Shown piece by piece: positions 16,511 through 25,339 of a stretch of 64,000 bases of DNA. The translations under genes and the position numbers were made by a program. The notes below the pieces were generated by a model, which was given only the letters and a program-made list of their open reading frames with translations, made no database searches and was not told the DNA's origin. The stretch spans positions 511,604-575,603 of the forward strand of contig CAVXSD010000001.1 of NCBI GenBank assembly GCA_963764305.1, given 5' to 3'. The DNA comes from Bog-473 sp963764305. GTDB lineage: Bacteria > Actinomycetota > Acidimicrobiia > Acidimicrobiales > RAAP-2. The stretch's first letter is position 1. Each line of letters starts with the position of its first letter.

Positions 16511-17656
16511 ATGAACGTCGATGAACTGGTCGAGACCGCGTGTGCGCGCGTCGGATCGGAGGAATTCGGCGGCGACACCTGGCGAGAAGGCCTTGACGTC
16601 CTGGTCGAATCGTTGAACACGGAGTCGGCGCTCAACCAGCTGGGCGAGAGCGTGATGGTCGACCAGATCGTCGGTCTGCTCGTCAATCGGCTCGAGGTGG
16701 AGCAGTGGTACGCCCGGCACCCCGAGATAGGCGAGCAGGAGATCGTCGCCCCGTTGTTCGGGCTCGGGCTCCCTCGTACAGGCTCCACCGCCTTGAGCTT
16801 CCTCCTGGCCAGCGACGCCGGGCGGCGATCGTTGCGCACGTGGGAGGCGGCCAAACCATGTCCACCGCCGGAGACGGCCACCGAGCACACCGACGCCCGG
16901 ATCGCCGAGACGCAGGTGGGCATCGACATCACGAACGAGATGTTCCCCGGTTTCGTGGGAATGTTGCCGACTTCCGCCACCGGCCCACAGGAATGCATCC
17001 TCATCATGGCGCTCGACTTCAGATCGCAGGTGTTCGAGGGTATGGCACGAATCCCGGCGTATAGCGCGTGGCTTTTGCAATGCGACATGGAACCCGCCTA
17101 CCGCTATCACCGGCGCGTGCTGCAGTTGTTGCAGTGGCGCTGCCCTCCGGAGCGGTGGTGGCTCAAGACGCCCGCGCACATGCACTCGATCGACGCACTG
17201 GACCGGGTCTATCCCGATGCTCGGTTCGTGATGACCCATCGTGACGTGGGCAAGGTGCTGCCCTCGGTCTGTGCCGTGTTCGAGGCACTCTCGGACGTAC
17301 TGACGGAGCACCCCGATCCGGTGGCCATCGGCCGCCACAACTCCGAGCTGTGGCGGTATTCGCTGCAACGCCTGATTGCGTTTCGAGATAGCGGCAACGA
17401 GAGCCGGTTTTTCGACGTTTCCTTCGAAGCCGTACAGCGCGATCCGATGGCGGCCGTGGCACAGCTCTACTCGGAGCTCGGCGACGAGCTGACCGACGAG
17501 GCTCGACGACACATGCAGGAATGGTGGGCAGACAGCTCGAAGGAACGTTCGGGTCCGCACAGCTACAAAGCCGAGACGTTCGGCCTCGACCCCGCGACGA
17601 TCCGAGAGCAGTTCGCGTTCTATTACGACAGATTCGACGTCACGCTCGAGGGATGA
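16511..17656 (+). CDS. PAPS-dependent sulfotransferase family protein
   Basis: 381 residues. The 5'-phosphosulfate-binding loop is APLFGLGLPRTGSTALSFLLA (about 80-100; consensus GxPRSGTT-like). The region WWLKTPAHMHSIDALDRVYPDARFVMTHRDVGKVLPSV (about 215-255) supplies the 3'-phosphate-binding Arg/Ser site of Sulfotransfer_3 proteins. The C-terminus FDVSFEAVQRDPMAAVAQLYSELG is also typical. It would transfer a sulfo group from PAPS to an unknown acceptor such as a lipid, sugar or sterol. No PAPS-synthesis gene is nearby. Monocistronic on the plus strand, with a convergent neighbour 70 bp on. Confidence 0.82.
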   Translation: MNVDELVETACARVGSEEFGGDTWREGLDVLVESLNTESALNQLGESVMVDQIVGLLVNRLEVEQWYARHPEIGEQEIVAPLFGLGLPRTGSTALSFLLASDAGRRSLRTWEAAKPCPPPETATEHTDARIAETQVGIDITNEMFPGFVGMLPTSATGPQECILIMALDFRSQVFEGMARIPAYSAWLLQCDMEPAYRYHRRVLQLLQWRCPPERWWLKTPAHMHSIDALDRVYPDARFVMTHRDVGKVLPSVCAVFEALSDVLTEHPDPVAIGRHNSELWRYSLQRLIAFRDSGNESRFFDVSFEAVQRDPMAAVAQLYSELGDELTDEARRHMQEWWADSSKERSGPHSYKAETFGLDPATIREQFAFYYDRFDVTLEG

Positions 17657-17727
17657 GGGACCGTGACCACACGGTGTCGTGGGACGAGTTCGGCTGCCGT
17701 AGGGCTGCGTGAGGGGTTCTCGGGTCC

Positions 17728-18576
17728 CTACTCGGCGAAGGTGAACACCGCAGAGCCAGACGTCACTGCCCGGCCCGCGCCTTCGTCCACCATCACCATC
17801 TGCACGCCGACCTGACCGTTGGCTCCGCGCACTGCTTCGCCATCGACCCGGAAAGGTCCGACCTTGCCGCGGGAGAGGAACATGACGTGCCAGCTTCGTA
17901 TCTGGAGGCGATCAGTGCCGACGAGGTCGCCGGCGAGTCCCATGGCCGCTGCCTCGAGCACAACGTGCTGTGGCCCCAGGTGTAGGGCCGCGTCGGGCGA
18001 GGCGAACTCGACAGAGAGCTCGGGCAACACCCAGTGGCCGTCTGGGCGGCGGGAGGCGCCGAAGACCTTCCAAAGGGGTGGCAGGTCCGGCGAATCGACG
18101 ATGTCAATGGGGTTCGCGGGCATCTTCGCCAACCCTTCGGGGGTCTCGCCGATGGTCACGCCCTGACCCTCGGTGAAGGCAATCACCCGATCAGGGTTGT
18201 CGGCATCGACGATGCGCGACCGGGTGAACCCCATCTGGCGTCCGATCTTGAGCGTCTCCGAGCGGATCTCGATTCGCCTCACGTCGTACCCCGGGTCGAG
18301 GATGTTCGCGCTGTGGATCACCGGGTTGGGCACCCCATCAAGATCGCTGACGCCTCCGCCTTCCGGCGAACTGATGGCCATCGGTGCGATCAGCAAACCG
18401 CCCATCGAGTTCCGGAAGTCATGGCGGACATTGACAATGTTGTCACCTTCGGCGCCCAGGTCCAGCGATCCGTGGCGCCGACCGATGTACCGGTAGCTCA
18501 ACAAACCAGTCCAGCGGCGCTCCAACTCGGCGGCGTATGCGTCCTTGTCATCCTTCAGGTCCCGGATGTCCTTCAT
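17728..18576 (-). CDS. Hotdog-fold thioesterase-like protein (double hotdog)
   Basis: 282 residues. An N-terminal helix (MKDIRDLKDDKDAYAAELERRWTG) precedes two hotdog-like halves. The first contains VRHDFRNSMGGLLIAPMAI; the second contains LSVEFASPDAALHLGPQHVVLEAAAMGLAGDLVGTDRLQIRSWHVMFLSRGKVGPFRV, the usual PaaI/4HBT arrangement. It probably hydrolyses, or only binds, acyl-CoA thioesters. Start chosen at the ATG preceded by GGAGAAGGTGAG; a longer frame would overlap the neighbour. The GlcG/HbpS gene lies 34 bp upstream in the same direction, so the two may form an operon. Confidence 0.65.
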   Translation of the reverse strand: MKDIRDLKDDKDAYAAELERRWTGLLSYRYIGRRHGSLDLGAEGDNIVNVRHDFRNSMGGLLIAPMAISSPEGGGVSDLDGVPNPVIHSANILDPGYDVRRIEIRSETLKIGRQMGFTRSRIVDADNPDRVIAFTEGQGVTIGETPEGLAKMPANPIDIVDSPDLPPLWKVFGASRRPDGHWVLPELSVEFASPDAALHLGPQHVVLEAAAMGLAGDLVGTDRLQIRSWHVMFLSRGKVGPFRVDGEAVRGANGQVGVQMVMVDEGAGRAVTSGSAVFTFAE

Positions 18577-18610
18577 GGCGGGCTCACCTTCTCCATCGAT
18601 GCCTGCAAGG

Positions 18611-19042
18611 TCAGGGAGTGACCGCGCCCAAGCCGGCTTCCGCGACCTGCATGTCTTCGCTGTAGTGGCCGCCACTCACGCCGATCGCCCCCACGACTGC
18701 GTCATCAACGACGATGGGATATCCACCGCCGAACACGACCAGCCGGTCGATCCCCGTCGGCGCGCCAAGAGCCAAGGGAGCATCGTCCTTGATGAAGTCG
18801 TACCACCCGTGCGAGGGCATCCCGAAGCCAACGGCTGTATAGGCCTTGTCCTGGGCAATCTGGGTGGCGATCAGGGGAGCCCCGTCCATTCGGTGGAAGG
18901 TCTTGAGGAGTCCGCTCTCGTCGACGACGGCGATGGCGAATCCCTTACCCAAAGACCGTGCGTGAACGACGGCAGCGTCAATCACACGAGCGGCCAATTC
19001 GGCGGAGATGGTTGCTTTGCTGATGATGCCCTTTTCGCTCAT
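18611..19042 (-). CDS. GlcG/HbpS family heme- or cofactor-binding protein
   Basis: 143 residues of the GlcG/HbpS (DUF336) family: ISAELAARVIDAAVVHARSLGKGFAIAVVDESGLLKTFHRMDGAPLIATQIAQDKAYTAV, then FGGGYPIVVDDAVVGAIGVSGGHYSEDMQVAEAGL. Family members form small oligomers that bind heme or other ligands and sit beside many catabolic operons. No signal peptide, so cytoplasmic. It is first in a two-gene minus-strand unit with the hotdog protein. It faces the PEP-mutase gene across a 315-bp divergent intergenic region. Confidence 0.85.
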   Translation of the reverse strand: MSEKGIISKATISAELAARVIDAAVVHARSLGKGFAIAVVDESGLLKTFHRMDGAPLIATQIAQDKAYTAVGFGMPSHGWYDFIKDDAPLALGAPTGIDRLVVFGGGYPIVVDDAVVGAIGVSGGHYSEDMQVAEAGLGAVTP

Positions 19043-19357
19043 CTATCTGTCCTTCCTCGGCGGCGACACAAGCTTCTGCAGGTTCTCGATTGGACGTCGG
19101 ACCATCGGGGCTTGGAACACGTGCCTACGGTCTAGCCGACCATCGAAGCTCGAGTCATTCAAGATCCATGGCCGCATCGCTCCAGATCCATCACGGAGCG
19201 TCCTGCGCAGCGACGCACGTTGGAGCGCAGCTTCCTCGGAGCGACTCCCAAAGGCACGGCGGCTCGCTGTCTAGCATCGGTCGAGCCACCTTTCATGGCC
19301 CGGAAAGGTATGGCGTGAAACATCGACCTCCGGCCGACGGACGCAAGGAGATACCAG
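19043..19357. other. Divergent promoter region without genes
   Basis: 315 bp between the GlcG gene (minus) and the PEP-mutase gene (plus). No coding sequence or clear inverted repeat was found. An AAGGAG site (19345-19350) serves the plus-strand gene. Confidence 0.5.
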
Positions 19358-20245
19358 GTGAGCACCAATCCGAAGGAACGGCCACGATCGGCACTCCGGC
19401 GCATGTTGGCCGAACCCGGGCTCACGGTCCTGCCCGGCGTCTACGATGCGCTGTCCGCAACGCTGGTGGAACGCAGCGGCATTCCGGGGGCATATATGTC
19501 GGGTGCCGCGGTTTCAATGACGCTCGGGGGCGTTCCCGACCTGGGACTTCTCACGATGACTGAAATGGCCACTCAGGCCGCCCGCCTGGCCGGCGTCGTG
19601 AGTGGCCCGCTCGTCGCCGATGCCGACACCGGATTCGGCAACGCTCTCAACGTTCAGCGAACGGTCGTCGAATATGAACGCGCCGGCGTCGCCGGGCTCC
19701 ATATCGAGGACCAGACGTATCCGAAGCGTTGTGGACACCTCAGTGGCAAGTCGGTGATTCCGAGTGTGGAATTCGTGGACAAGATCAAGGCCGCAGTCGA
19801 GGCGCGGACAGATGCAGAGCTTGTCCTCATCGCTCGAACGGACGCTCGTGGTCCGCTCGGATTCGCCGAGGCGATTCGTCGCGCCAACGCCTACCTCGAA
19901 GCAGGCGCCGATCTGATCTTTGTCGAGGCCCCGCAGACGATCGACGAGATCTCATCCATCCCCGCCGAGGTCGATGGACCCGTCATGTTCAACATGGTCG
20001 AAAACGGGTCCTCTCCACCCGTCGAGCTCGAGCAACTGGCATCCTGGGGCTACAGGCTCGCCATCCGTCCTCTCGCCCTCATCACCCCTGTGGTCCGGGC
20101 CGTCATACGAGCTCTGTCTGAGATGAACCCGCCGACGCCTCTCGAAGGGGTGATCTCGACGCCGAGCGATCTGTTCGAGACCGTCAACCTGAACGCATGG
20201 CTCGAACTCGGCAATAGATTCGGGTCGAGTTCTCACCTTCTCTAG
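19358..20245 (+). CDS. Isocitrate lyase / PEP phosphonomutase family protein
   Basis: 295 residues, TIM-barrel. VLPGVYDALSATLVERSGIPGAYMSGAAVS opens the fold. VADADTGFGNALNVQRTVVEYERAGVAGLHIEDQTYPKRCGHLSGK carries the Mg-binding Asp residues (88-90) and the lyase motif KRCGH with Cys125, as in methylisocitrate lyase (PrpB) and oxaloacetate-hydrolase-like enzymes. Later come LIARTDAR and DLIFVEAP. C-C bond cleavage of a 2-substituted malate or similar is the likely reaction. The start is a GTG with AAGGAG seven bases upstream. An acyl-CoA synthetase gene follows 130 bp on, after a candidate terminator. Confidence 0.82.
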   Translation: MSTNPKERPRSALRRMLAEPGLTVLPGVYDALSATLVERSGIPGAYMSGAAVSMTLGGVPDLGLLTMTEMATQAARLAGVVSGPLVADADTGFGNALNVQRTVVEYERAGVAGLHIEDQTYPKRCGHLSGKSVIPSVEFVDKIKAAVEARTDAELVLIARTDARGPLGFAEAIRRANAYLEAGADLIFVEAPQTIDEISSIPAEVDGPVMFNMVENGSSPPVELEQLASWGYRLAIRPLALITPVVRAVIRALSEMNPPTPLEGVISTPSDLFETVNLNAWLELGNRFGSSSHLL

Positions 20246-20294
20246 CCGCGACGACTACGCCACGTGCCCATGCGGCTCTGTGGACCACCGGGTG

Positions 20295-20324
20295 CCTGCA
20301 GGGCTGGCTCTGTCTGCAGGTGGT
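20295..20324 (+). terminator. Candidate hairpin after the PEP-mutase-family gene
   Basis: CCTGCAG (20295-20301) and CTGCAGG (20314-20320) form a 7-bp stem with a 12-nt loop. Partly complementary ACCACC/TGGT flanks extend it. There is no T-tract, so its efficiency is doubtful. Confidence 0.35.
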
Positions 20325-20375
20325 AAGCAGCACATTTGAGATCTGTCACCCGTCCGTTGATCGGAGGTTTCGCCC

Positions 20376-21848
20376 ATGGCCACCGTCTCGTTCTCCCGCC
20401 GGTTGTCCGATCTGGCCGCGGCCGATCCTTCCCGTACTGCCATAACCTGCGGCGAACACAGCGTGACCCGAGCCGAACTCGAAACAGCCGCTGACGCTCT
20501 CGCCCGACAACTGCTCGAAGACGGCGTGCAGCACGGCGAGATGGTCACGATCGCTCTGCCCAACTCTGTCGAGTGGTTCGTCGCCGCCGCCGCCACCTGG
20601 AGGATCGGAGCGATTCCCCAACCCGTGTCGCATCGGCTTCCGGCTCGCGAGCTGGCCGCCATCGTCGAGCTCGCCGATCCACGGGTGATACTGGGTACCG
20701 ACACCGACACCTTCGCTGATCGCATCTGCCGGCCAGTCGGCTACGTCGCCCCAGCACCCGCCCCAGACGCGGCGCCGCTGCCTGACGCCATCTCGCCAGC
20801 GTGGAAGGCACCGACCTCGGGAGGCTCCACCGGCCGGCCGAAGCTCATCGTGGCGGGCCAACCGGCGAGCATCGATGACGAAGCGCCCCCCGATCTCCTG
20901 ATCCAGCCCGACGGCTGCATCGTGATGCCAGGGCCGCTGTATCACAACGGTCCCATCGTCTGGGCGTGCGGTGCTCTGCTCGCCGGCAACCACGTGGTGG
21001 TCCTCCCTCGCTTTGACCCCGAATCCACCCTGGCCGGGATCGAAGAACACCGAGCCGACATTGCGTACCTGGTGCCGACCATGATGAAGCGCATTTGGCG
21101 ACTGCCTCTCCATGTGCGTGAGGGGTTTGACCTTTCTTCGCTCCGCGTGGTGTGGCACCTGGCCGAGCCCTGCCCGCCGTGGCTCAAGGAGGCTTGGATC
21201 GAGTGGCTCGGGCCCGAGCGCATTTTTGAGCTCTACGCCGGGACGGAGGCGCAGACCGCGACGGTGATCACAGGCGCCCAATGGCTGGAACACCGCGGCT
21301 CGGTCGGTCGGCCCCTCCTCGGGTCTATCAGCATCACGGACGAAGAAGGCAACGAGGTCCCGACCGGTGTGGAGGGTGAGGTCTGGCTCAAGTCGGGCCT
21401 CGAGAGCCCGACCTACCGCTATGTCGGCGCCGAAGCCCGCACGCGGGAAGGCGGGTGGGAATCCCTCGGCGACAATGGCTGGCTCGACGCCGAGGGCTAC
21501 CTCTATCTCGGTGATCGCATGACCGACATGATCCTTACCGGAGGTTCAAACGTGTACCCGGCGGAGGTCGAGTCGGCTATCGCTGAACACCCCTCCGTAC
21601 AGTCCTGCGCAGTGATCGGGCTGCCCGATGACGATCTCGGGAACATCGTCCATGCGATTGTCGAAGCCGACCCCAGGGAGCTCCGGGTAGACGAGTTGCT
21701 CGCCTTCCTGGGTGAGCGCCTCGTCCGCTACAAGGTTCCCCGCAGCATCGAAATCGTGAACGAGCCCCTGCGCGACGATGCCGGCAAAGTCCGCCGCAGC
21801 GCACTCCGTGCCGAGCGCCTCGGATCGATCGCGGGGTCCACCGCGTAG
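20376..21848 (+). CDS. Acyl-CoA synthetase (AMP-forming), bile-acid/medium-chain ligase type
   Basis: 490 residues of the ANL superfamily: activates a carboxylic acid to an acyl-adenylate and then to the CoA thioester. The P-loop is short and altered (APTSGGSTGRPKLIV, about 146-160; consensus TSGTTGxPK). Then come YHNGPIVWACGALLAGN, ELYAGTEAQTATVI, the hinge DNGWLDAEGYLYLGDRMTDMILTGGSNVYPAEVESAI and the catalytic-lysine tail DDAGKVRRSALR. The pattern resembles bile-acid-CoA/FadD-type ligases described from actinobacterial steroid degraders. Start ATG preceded by GGAGGTTTCGCC. The convergent Rpf-like gene ends 60 bp downstream. Confidence 0.85.
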   Translation: MATVSFSRRLSDLAAADPSRTAITCGEHSVTRAELETAADALARQLLEDGVQHGEMVTIALPNSVEWFVAAAATWRIGAIPQPVSHRLPARELAAIVELADPRVILGTDTDTFADRICRPVGYVAPAPAPDAAPLPDAISPAWKAPTSGGSTGRPKLIVAGQPASIDDEAPPDLLIQPDGCIVMPGPLYHNGPIVWACGALLAGNHVVVLPRFDPESTLAGIEEHRADIAYLVPTMMKRIWRLPLHVREGFDLSSLRVVWHLAEPCPPWLKEAWIEWLGPERIFELYAGTEAQTATVITGAQWLEHRGSVGRPLLGSISITDEEGNEVPTGVEGEVWLKSGLESPTYRYVGAEARTREGGWESLGDNGWLDAEGYLYLGDRMTDMILTGGSNVYPAEVESAIAEHPSVQSCAVIGLPDDDLGNIVHAIVEADPRELRVDELLAFLGERLVRYKVPRSIEIVNEPLRDDAGKVRRSALRAERLGSIAGSTA

Positions 21849-21908
21849 GGCGCGGGGCCCCGTTGTGCTGCCCGCGGCCAGCAGCTGGAGCGCACAGCGG
21901 CGGGTGCA

Positions 21909-23075
21909 TCAGGTCTTCCGGCACGAGTCGTTCCAGGGCTGCTGGCCATCGGCGTCGTAGAGCGCGATGGCGAGGTCGTCCTGTTCGGCCGGAGTCGCCT
22001 GGTTCGGGGGGACGTTGATGAGCTGCGGCATGCCCGCCAGCTGGGCCGCTTGGTTCCACGTCGCCTGGCTGAATTGAAAGCCGCCCATGTACGTACCCCC
22101 CGGCGAGACGGCGTCGTAGTTGCCGCCTGACTCGGTCTTCAGGACACATTGGAGGAAGGGAGGCAGCGACGGGTCGCCCGACGACGTGGTGGCGGCGCTC
22201 CCTTGTGGAGCCGTGGGGATGGTGGCAGGAGGTAGTGACGTGGGCGAAGTGGCCACTGAAGCAGCATTGGCCTGTGCAGTTCGGATTGCTGCTGCAGCGG
22301 CCGCGGCCTGGGCCGTCCGGACTGCTGCTGCAGCGGCCGCGGCCTGGGCCGTCCGGACTGCTGCTGCAGCGGCCGCGGCCTGTGCCGCCTGCTGCTGGGC
22401 CACCGCCACGGCGAGCTCGCCCGCGATCGCCGACTGCTTGGACGCGAGCTGAACTTCGGTCTGGTGCGCGGCGTTGGCCAGCGTTGCCTCCTGGTTGGTG
22501 GTCGCTCGATCCTGCGCCTCTTGTTGTTCCAGGGTGGCGCGTTCGGCACGCAACCCGTTCTCGTCTGTCTTAATGGCGGCGACGGCAAGGGCGATATCAC
22601 CACTTGCCACTTTTTCATACTCCGCTCTCGTCGGCGCTTCCTTTTCGTTCGTGAACAGGGCCTCGGTCCCGTTGACCTCCGGGTCCAAGTTGATGTAGGC
22701 CGACACCGCTTCAGACTGAAGCCGCTTGCGATCGCGCCAAACCTGATTGGTTTCGGCTTGGATCTTTTCCTCAGTCGACCCGATCTCCGCCTCGTCGCGT
22801 TGTACTTTGGCGACATCGACGTCGTACTGCTGTTGGTACGTGCCGATCTGGAGCTGCTCCTGCACGAGATCCTGGGCGATCTGGGTCCCTTGCGCTTTGA
22901 GATTGGACACTGGATCCGCCGCGACGGGTCCCGGAGCCGCGACCACCGTTGCGGTGATCGCGGTTACGAGAGACAGGCCCACCATCCCCACTCCAACACG
23001 GGCGAGCGTTTGCACTCGGCAGCGGAGACCTGGCTTCGTCGTCGGGCTCTTCTCGGCACCGGTCACGATTGGCAA
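21909..23075 (-). CDS. Secreted coiled-coil protein with Rpf/transglycosylase-like C-terminal domain
   Basis: 388 residues from a TTG, or 385 from a nearby GTG. The signal region is VGVGMVGLSLVTAITATVVAAPGPVAA. A long coiled coil follows (about 60-230), like NlpC/P60- or RipA-associated coils. Three Ala-rich repeats RTAQAAAAAAAV and a Ser/Pro/Thr linker come next. The last 90 residues, PPFLQCVLKTESGGNYDAVSPGGTYMGGFQFSQATWNQAAQLAG...PAEQDDLAIALYDADGQQPWNDSCRKT, match the resuscitation-promoting-factor/lysozyme-like fold with the catalytic Glu in KTESGG. It should act on peptidoglycan outside the cell, helping growth or daughter-cell separation. Confidence 0.8.
   Translation of the reverse strand: MPIVTGAEKSPTTKPGLRCRVQTLARVGVGMVGLSLVTAITATVVAAPGPVAADPVSNLKAQGTQIAQDLVQEQLQIGTYQQQYDVDVAKVQRDEAEIGSTEEKIQAETNQVWRDRKRLQSEAVSAYINLDPEVNGTEALFTNEKEAPTRAEYEKVASGDIALAVAAIKTDENGLRAERATLEQQEAQDRATTNQEATLANAAHQTEVQLASKQSAIAGELAVAVAQQQAAQAAAAAAAVRTAQAAAAAAAVRTAQAAAAAAAIRTAQANAASVATSPTSLPPATIPTAPQGSAATTSSGDPSLPPFLQCVLKTESGGNYDAVSPGGTYMGGFQFSQATWNQAAQLAGMPQLINVPPNQATPAEQDDLAIALYDADGQQPWNDSCRKT
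22281..22388. repeat. Three 36-bp tandem repeats inside the Rpf-like gene
   Basis: Three near-identical 36-bp units encode the 12-residue repeat RTAQAAAAAAAV between coiled coil and linker. Differences are limited to a few bases at the outer copies. Copy number may vary between strains by slippage. Confidence 0.9.
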
Positions 23076-23197
23076 AACGTTTTAGTCGATTTTGCGTCGA
23101 CAGTGCAACCCGCGTGGTGTCTGACTCCGCCGACGAGGTTCTCTTGCAGCTCGGAATGCGCATCGGCATCGGGCTGACAAGGTGGATGGTCGACGAT

Positions 23198-23366
23198 TCA
23201 CCGGCGTTGCCCGAACATGACGTCCAGCTTCGAGAGACCGAACATGAACGAATCGTTCTTGTGCAATGAGCGTGTTCTGCACCTTGTCGAGGACCGACTC
23301 GGACAACCACTCACGAGCTCGGGGGTCGCCGAAACCAGCTCCGAGGACGACGACGTGGTTGGGCAT
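23198..23366 (-). pseudogene. N-terminal remnant of an FAD/NAD(P) oxidoreductase
   Basis: The fragment starts MPNHVVVLGAGFG, a dinucleotide-binding opening typical of sulfide:quinone-reductase/NDH-2-like flavoproteins. It loses frame and resumes in another frame as LHKNDSFMFGLSKLDVMFGQRR, a stretch I recognise from the same N-terminal region (xKNDSFxFGxSKLDVMFGR). A stop follows. Only about 55 of the usual 370-420 codons remain, so the gene is dead and mostly deleted. The remaining bases of the 23.08-23.53 kb gap show nothing else coding. Confidence 0.65.
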
Positions 23367-23526
23367 GAGTGGGACGGTACAGAGCGAGTCGTCACCGCAT
23401 GACGGAATGGTCAGTCGTCGGAATTGAGGGCGTAGCTTGCACATCTGGTGGCGCCAACTCTCGGCGATATACGGGCGACTGGGACCCACTCTCGATTGAT
23501 GGGCGCCCGCACTTTGCGAATACCAG

Positions 23527-24270
23527 TCAGTACTCCAGCGTGGCAAGGAATTGACGAACGGGTGGGAAAGCTGCGTTGGGATCCTCGACAAAGGGCTCGT
23601 GACCGACGTCTGGAAGACAGACTCGACTTGCGTCGACCAGCCCTTGCATCAGCATCTGGCCGCCCGCGACCATGATGGCGTCACGCTGGCCATAGAGAAC
23701 GAAGACGGGACAGCGGATCTCATGGAGTCGGCCGGTCAGATCCGTACGAGCGAACGTCCGGTCTAGTTGCGGTACGTTGTCATTTGGAACGGGCAGTCCT
23801 GCCATGGCGGCTTGCACTTTGCCGCGGACAGCGGGTATCCCCTCTTGAGTGACGGCCATCGCGGCGTATCGGCCAGCGTGCTTGTCTTTCGATTCAGAGC
23901 GCCAAGACCAAGCGGTGAGGTACCACGCAGCCAAGGCAAGAGCCTTGGCCGTACGAGTCGGACCGAGGGCACGCAGTGCCGGTACAGCGATCTTGCCTGG
24001 GTTGCCCGTGGGCGTAGTGCCGACCAAGACCATGCCGGCGCACGCCTCAGGGTGGCGTAGGCCGTAGTTGAGTCCAATGAAGCCGCCCATGGAGTGGGCG
24101 AGTACGCCCACCCGCTCGTAGCCGAGATGGTCTCGCAGCTCGTCCAGATCGTCGGCAATCCGCTCGTACGTGTAGGTGGCGATCGGCGCGGCTTCTGAGC
24201 GCCCGCTGCCCCGATAGTCGTGGTACACCAGCGTGTACGCGTCCTCGAGCGGTACCAGGGCGTCGGCCAA
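23527..24270 (-). CDS. Alpha/beta hydrolase, probably missing a normal start codon
   Basis: 247 residues from a TTG. Triad candidates are Ser in VGVLAHSMGGFIGLNYGLRHP, Asp in CPVFVLYGQRDAIM and His in VCLPDVGHEPFVEDP. The homologous frame continues 39 codons further upstream: IFQGGEFETSDNVRLRYHL then RGNGPPLLACHGGPANISD. That adds strand 1 and the HGGP oxyanion-hole motif which the TTG start would cut off. No ATG, GTG or TTG occurs in that extension before an in-frame TAG, so either translation begins at an unusual codon (an ATC at 24385-24387 lies at the expected place) or the start was mutated. Proline-iminopeptidase-like or epoxide-hydrolase-like activity is possible. Confidence 0.65.
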   Translation of the reverse strand: MADALVPLEDAYTLVYHDYRGSGRSEAAPIATYTYERIADDLDELRDHLGYERVGVLAHSMGGFIGLNYGLRHPEACAGMVLVGTTPTGNPGKIAVPALRALGPTRTAKALALAAWYLTAWSWRSESKDKHAGRYAAMAVTQEGIPAVRGKVQAAMAGLPVPNDNVPQLDRTFARTDLTGRLHEIRCPVFVLYGQRDAIMVAGGQMLMQGLVDASRVCLPDVGHEPFVEDPNAAFPPVRQFLATLEY

Positions 24271-24387
24271 GGTGTCTGAGATGTTGGCAGGTCCGCCGTG
24301 ACAGGCCAGGAGGGGAGGTCCGTTGCCCCGGAGGTGGTACCGGAGTCGGACATTGTCTGAGGTCTCGAATTCCCCACCTTGAAAGAT

Positions 24388-24715
24388 GTTAAGCCTTGGA
24401 GATCGAGACCGAGGAGTTGCCCGAATACCGCTCGGGTTGGGGTACTAAATCGATCGTCTTCAAATTGCCGGTCGGTAACTCCCAGACCTGTACCACCGTT
24501 TCGGGACGCCCTCAGTGGCTCTTTCGTCGTCTCCTGACCAAGTCCACCGAGGAACCTCGCGGAGAGGCTGAAGTTCGTCATCGGTATCAGCATGTGAGTT
24601 CTGCGTGGCAATGTTCGAGCCGAACGCCACATGTAGTTGCTCTGGGACCTTGACCCTCGTACTGACTGATACGGACCCGGTACAGCTCGCATCGAGGCGC
24701 CGTTACCATCCTGGC
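24388..24715. other. Intergenic stretch without recognised gene
   Basis: About 330 bp between the hydrolase (minus) and the GNAT gene (plus). Open frames exist on both strands but none matches a family I know and none has a ribosome binding site. It has lower GC than its surroundings, so it may be eroded coding DNA. Confidence 0.4.
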
Positions 24716-25339
24716 ATGGCTGCTCGTCCCGACCCTCCGACCGTGCGCCGGGCCACGACGGCGGACGCGGCGGCCATCACGGAAATGCTGGTCCGGGCTT
24801 TCGACGACGATCCCGTGGCGAACTATATGTTCGCCGGTCACCGGCGCCGCCGGAGAGGGTTGCACTCCTTCTTCGGCACTGAGTTGAGACGTCACTACCT
24901 ACCGAACGGCCACGTCTACACGACCCATGATCTCAGCGGTGCGGCCCTGTGGGGGCCACCCGACCGGGAGCGCCATCCCGTGAAGGAGTTGCTCGAGCTA
25001 TTTCCGACGGCGCCCTACCTACTGAGCCCGCACGTCCTCGGGGCCCTCCGCCTCATGTTCACGGTGGAGAGACTGCACCCGAAAGAGCCGCACTGGTATC
25101 TCTTCACCCTGGGCACCGCGCCGGAACGCCAGGGCAAGGGCATGGGCTCGGCTCTGCTGCGCACCGTGCTCAGCCACGTCGACCAAGAGGGCCAGCCAGC
25201 ATTCCTCGAGTCCTCCAAGGAGCGCAACGTGCCCCTCTACGCCCGCTTCGGCTTCGAAGTCACCGATGTGCTGCCACCGACGTGGGGGAGTCCGACCATG
25301 TGGCAAATGTGGCGAGAACCCCGTCTTCCCGACCAGTAG
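24716..25339 (+). CDS. GNAT-family N-acetyltransferase
   Basis: 207 residues. N-terminal PTVRRATTADAAAITEMLVRAFDDDPVANYMFAG is the typical GNAT beta1-alpha1 start. Motif A for acetyl-CoA is WYLFTLGTAPERQGKGMGSALLRTVLSHVD (QGKGMG). Motif B is FLESSKERNVPLYARFGFEVTDVL. It would move an acetyl group from acetyl-CoA to a small amine or protein; the substrate is unknown. The ATG at MAARPDPP was chosen because the longer frame upstream has no homologous content. Followed by a convergent solute-binding-protein gene 148 bp away. Confidence 0.82.
   Translation: MAARPDPPTVRRATTADAAAITEMLVRAFDDDPVANYMFAGHRRRRRGLHSFFGTELRRHYLPNGHVYTTHDLSGAALWGPPDRERHPVKELLELFPTAPYLLSPHVLGALRLMFTVERLHPKEPHWYLFTLGTAPERQGKGMGSALLRTVLSHVDQEGQPAFLESSKERNVPLYARFGFEVTDVLPPTWGSPTMWQMWREPRLPDQ

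Noticed and set aside
23076..23197. ydaO-type c-di-AMP riboswitch before the Rpf-like gene
   Set aside because: Such switches precede some actinobacterial cell-wall hydrolases, but I could not find the conserved core in this leader; only an AAAACGTTTT palindrome is present.
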